Below, in pieces: positions 5,951 through 8,211 of a stretch of 8,211 bases of DNA. The number at the start of each line of letters is the position of its first letter. The first letter of the stretch is position 1. Source of the DNA: an uncultured Bacilli bacterium (GTDB taxonomy: Bacteria > Bacillota_I > Bacilli_A > RF39 > UBA660); the NCBI GenBank assembly GCA_947589695.1, contig CANQBY010000052.1, positions 1 to 8,211 of the forward strand, read 5' to 3'. The position numbers were made by a program, and so were the translations under genes. The notes under the pieces were generated by a model, which saw nothing but the letters and a program-made list of their open reading frames with translations, made no database searches and had not been told where the DNA came from.

Positions 5951-7192
5951 TTATTCTGCTGTTGTTAGAGTATAAGGATTATCGATAGTTCCATCACCAC
6001 TCATCATAACTTCCCGATTTAAAGTAATCGAAGGCCGGACACTACGGAATAAAGTACCACTTACATTATAAAGAAGTTTACCATTTTGATCAACTACAAA
6101 AGGATAAAATTCTGTAGAAGTGGCGGAAGCTAAAGTAGAAGTCCACCAAACATTTTCAATTTGCGAATTATATAAATAATAATCTTTATTATCATTTAAG
6201 AAATTAGCACCCGCATACATGACTTCATCCGCGGTAAGTAAGCCTATTTTACTTGTAAATGGTGTACTTAAGCAATTAAAACTAGGAATATTATTAGTAA
6301 CTAAACGGGCAAAAGCATTATAAGTTTTATTACTATCAGAAGTTGTATTTAAGTTATCAGAACAGTATTTAGTACTGGCAATAAAATCATCATAGTTCTG
6401 AAGATAAGTACTATAATAAGCATTTAATGATTCATAAAGACTAGTATTAGGTAAATCTTCAGAAGAACTTAGCTCACTATGATAACTAGATAATTCAGAA
6501 GACACTCCATTTAAAACTATTTTTACTGTCCCATCACCATTAATCCGGACAATTCGCCAGAGGTTATCCGCGAAATTAACATAGTTATTAGTAATGGCAC
6601 CCCGGAAATAATAAGTTAGACCATAATCATCATAACTTTCAATTAAGCCTTCACTTGTAGTACCTAAATCTTTACCTACGATGGTAGTCGGATTTTTAAC
6701 AGGTTTATTATTGTTTAAAATAGTAGCATAAAAATATTCTTTAGAATCAATAATTTTTTTAATAACTAAATCAAAAGAAGTCATTTTATTATGAGTTAAA
6801 TTTAAAGTAAAGTTTTGAGTAGTATTTTTAGGTATTAAAAGAGAAGTTGCTAAAATATTAGTACTCGTATCTAAATTATTTTCACTAATATTAAGACTTG
6901 CTTCAGAAGATTTTAAAGTATATTTAACTTGTTTTTCATAGTTTTTTAAATTATTGATTAATATTTCATAATAGATATCATTAGAACCATTATTGGTGAT
7001 AGAAAAAGTATAAGTATTATTTTGAGTGACATGAGAGCCTTGAAGATAATTAATAGATAACTCACCCACGACTGAAACATCATAGTCATCATCAGTTACT
7101 TTTTCATAAAATAAATAAAGAACTCCTATTACTATACAAACTAATAATAAGATAGCGATAAAGGAAAGAATATTTTTATATTTTTTTTGCAT
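5951..7192 (-). CDS. Membrane-anchored surface protein with a C-terminal C-type-lectin-like (DUF6273-like) domain, 413 aa
   Basis: The start is ATG at 7192-7190, with AAGGGG (7200-7205) 7 bases upstream. The in-frame TTG at 7240 is rejected because it lies in the -35 box of this gene's own promoter. Residues 1-7 are Lys-rich and 8-29 hydrophobic, giving a signal anchor with the rest outside. Residues about 37-157 are a beta-rich module ('SVVGELSINYL', 'NTYTFSITNNGSNDIYYEI') of Ig-like appearance. Residues about 190-405 carry the pattern of a large surface family of gut Bacillota: 'TYYFRGAITNNYV' (193-205), 'LWRIVRINGDGTVKIV' (211-226), 'IGLLTADEVMYAG' (316-328), 'VWWTSTLA' (348-355), 'FRSVRPSITLN' (382-392) and the ending 'SGDGTIDNPYTL' (398-409). 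The W..S, VRP and strand pattern resembles DUF6273, of C-type-lectin or formylglycine-enzyme-like fold. Cys277 and Cys307 could form a disulfide. The ligand is unknown. It has its own promoter and follows the dnaJ terminator, so it is a separate unit. Confidence 0.85.
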   Translation of the reverse strand: MQKKYKNILSFIAILLLVCIVIGVLYLFYEKVTDDDYDVSVVGELSINYLQGSHVTQNNTYTFSITNNGSNDIYYEILINNLKNYEKQVKYTLKSSEASLNISENNLDTSTNILATSLLIPKNTTQNFTLNLTHNKMTSFDLVIKKIIDSKEYFYATILNNNKPVKNPTTIVGKDLGTTSEGLIESYDDYGLTYYFRGAITNNYVNFADNLWRIVRINGDGTVKIVLNGVSSELSSYHSELSSSEDLPNTSLYESLNAYYSTYLQNYDDFIASTKYCSDNLNTTSDSNKTYNAFARLVTNNIPSFNCLSTPFTSKIGLLTADEVMYAGANFLNDNKDYYLYNSQIENVWWTSTLASATSTEFYPFVVDQNGKLLYNVSGTLFRSVRPSITLNREVMMSGDGTIDNPYTLTTAE

Positions 7193-7211
7193 AATACTGC
7201 CCCTTTTTTTT

Positions 7212-7240
7212 AGTATATAAATATTTTTTTTAATTGTCAA
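7212..7240 (-). promoter_or_regulatory. Near-consensus sigma-A promoter of the 413-aa surface protein gene
   Basis: On the minus strand TTGACA (7235-7240), a 17-base spacer and TATACT (7212-7217) form a promoter with 11 of 12 consensus bases. The -10 box ends 19 bases before the first base of the ATG at 7192, so transcription starts near 7205 and the leader is about 12-13 bases, barely holding the AAGGGG ribosome binding site. It lies 42 bases downstream of the dnaJ terminator T run. Confidence 0.85.
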
Positions 7241-7281
7241 ATAGATTTGAAAACTTTAGGATATTTTTGACATTATTTTTC

Positions 7282-7305
7282 AAAAAAAAGCATCTTAAAG
7301 ACGCT
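7282..7305 (-). terminator. Intrinsic terminator of dnaJ, starting in its stop codon
   Basis: On the minus strand AGCGTCT and AGATGCT (7289-7305) form a 7-bp stem with one G-T pair and a 3-base loop, followed by eight T (7282-7289, the first T also pairing with the A at the stem base). The first stem base is the last A of the dnaJ TAA. Stem, tight loop and T run are textbook. Confidence 0.85.
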
Positions 7306-8211
7306 TATAAATATTTATTAAAATTTTTAAAGATAGGACTATCATCTAATTTAGTCTCGGCAAGTTCTTTTATTAATTTCTTTTGAGTCATAGTAAGTTT
7401 ATCGGGAATATAGACATCATAAATAACATACATATTCCCACGACCTAAAGCATTAATCTTTTTAACACCTTTATTTTTTAATTTAACTTTGTCATTACTC
7501 ATAGTGCCCGGTTTAACTTCTAAGTAAACATTACCCGTTAAGGTTGGGATTTCTTTTTTACAACCTAAGAGAGCTTCCGTGATAGTTAGAGGAACATGCA
7601 GATAAATGTCTTCTTCTTTCCGCTCGAATAATTCATGAGGTTTTACTTTGAATTCTAAATAGATATCGCCATTAGGACCACCATTGATACCAGAAGAGCC
7701 TTTACCAGAGATCCGAAGTTGATAGCCAGTATCAACACCTTCCGGAATAGTAACTTCAATTTCTTTTTTAGTACGAGTTTGGCCGCGACCAGAACAACTT
7801 GGACAAACTTCTTCAAAGACATGGCCAGAACCACCACATTTGGGACAAGTAGTCTCACTTTGGAAAACCCCAAAAATAGTTCTTTGTTCACTTAAAATAG
7901 AGCCACGCCCCCCACAGGATTTACAAGTAGTTTCTTTAAAGCCACCAGTTCCATGACATTTAGGGCATTCTTCGTTTAAGTCAATATTAATAGCTTTTTT
8001 GCAACCAAAGACGGCTTCTTCAAAAGTTAAATTAATTACCACCAAACTATCTTCACCTTTGCGGGGACGATTAGAGTTAGAACGCCGACCACCAAAATTG
8101 GTAAAGTTGGAAGTAAAGCCTCCTGAGAAATTACCACTGCCGAATAAATCATCAAAAATAGCACTTAAATCAATATCATCAACACTAAAACCACTGTAGG
8201 AAGCTCCCCCA
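7305..8211 (-). CDS. dnaJ: Chaperone protein DnaJ (Hsp40), N-terminal J domain off the right edge
   Basis: DnaJ binds unfolded protein and stimulates the DnaK ATPase in the cytoplasm. The frame stays open from the right edge, giving 301 residues. A full DnaJ has about 370-380, so only the J domain with its HPD motif is missing. Fragment residues 1-50 are the Gly/Phe-rich linker ('SGFSVDDIDLSAIFDDLFG', 'NFSGGF', 'NFGGRR'). The client-binding domain begins 'INLTFEEAVFGCKK'. Four zinc-binding repeats follow: CPKCHGTG, CKSCGGRG, CPKCGGSG and CPSCSGRG, at about 82, 96, 122 and 136, so both zinc sites are complete. C-terminal landmarks are 'GPNGDIYLEFKVKPHELFER' (178-197) and 'ITEALLGCKKEIPTLTG' (210-226). 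A TTG at 8045 is not the start, because the linker is encoded upstream of it. dnaK and grpE are expected beyond the edge, as in other Bacillota; this is inference. Confidence 0.97.
   Translation of the reverse strand, partial: GGASYSGFSVDDIDLSAIFDDLFGSGNFSGGFTSNFTNFGGRRSNSNRPRKGEDSLVVINLTFEEAVFGCKKAINIDLNEECPKCHGTGGFKETTCKSCGGRGSILSEQRTIFGVFQSETTCPKCGGSGHVFEEVCPSCSGRGQTRTKKEIEVTIPEGVDTGYQLRISGKGSSGINGGPNGDIYLEFKVKPHELFERKEEDIYLHVPLTITEALLGCKKEIPTLTGNVYLEVKPGTMSNDKVKLKNKGVKKINALGRGNMYVIYDVYIPDKLTMTQKKLIKELAETKLDDSPIFKNFNKYL

Noticed and set aside
5951..7192. Diversity-generating retroelement target
   Set aside because: The lectin-like domain would suit, but no reverse transcriptase or template repeat is in the window.
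7193..7240. Upstream TTG start of the 413-aa gene
   Set aside because: The TTG is part of the -35 box of a near-consensus promoter, so it would not be in the transcript.
7655..7891. Second minus-strand frame and a plus-strand frame (7999-8199) inside dnaJ
   Set aside because: Both overlap the conserved DnaJ zinc-binding or linker region in other frames; DnaJ itself is unmistakable.
1..8211. Mycoplasma genetic code (TGA as Trp)
   Set aside because: Trp codons are TGG and all genes read through at full length with the standard code.

Overview
The window is AT-rich (roughly 30% GC by eye). Every gene I can support lies on the minus strand. The standard code fits: Trp is TGG, no in-frame TGA is needed, and all stops seen are TAA or TAG. 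Start sites have clear Shine-Dalgarno sequences. Low GC, RecD2 and MtaB of Bacillota type, an NPCBM-domain surface protein and a surface protein with the 'YYFRGA..WRIVRINGDG' signature together suggest an uncultured gut Bacillota of the Bacilli / RF39 / Erysipelotrichia type, close to but not within the classical mycoplasmas. That placement is inference.

Reading in the direction of transcription (right to left): (1) 8211-7305 is dnaJ, lacking its J domain off the right edge. It is closed by a strong intrinsic terminator that begins inside the stop codon. (2) 7240-5951 has a near-consensus promoter and one gene for a membrane-anchored surface protein of 413 residues. (3) An extended -10 promoter at 5879-5887 starts a tight run of five genes with gaps of 20-34 bases. 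In order these are a 171-residue membrane-anchored acidic protein, mtaB (tRNA methylthiotransferase), a 221-residue unknown protein, recD2 (DNA helicase) and a 51-residue small membrane protein. A hairpin at 881-917 probably ends the run. (4) 839-687 is a regulatory stretch with an extended -10 promoter and an inverted repeat just downstream. It leads into (5), the start of an NPCBM/NEW2 carbohydrate-binding surface protein that runs off the left edge.

The housekeeping genes cover protein folding (DnaJ), tRNA position-37 modification (MtaB) and recombination or repair (RecD2). In Bacillus subtilis dnaJ is followed by prmA, rsmE and mtaB. Here dnaJ and mtaB are still close, but the two genes between them are a surface protein and an unknown membrane protein. 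The likely lineage-specific material is the two surface proteins and the three unrecognised members of the mtaB-recD2 run. I see no CRISPR array, transposase, tRNA, rRNA or phage gene, and nothing that amounts to a demonstrable new defence or mobile system.
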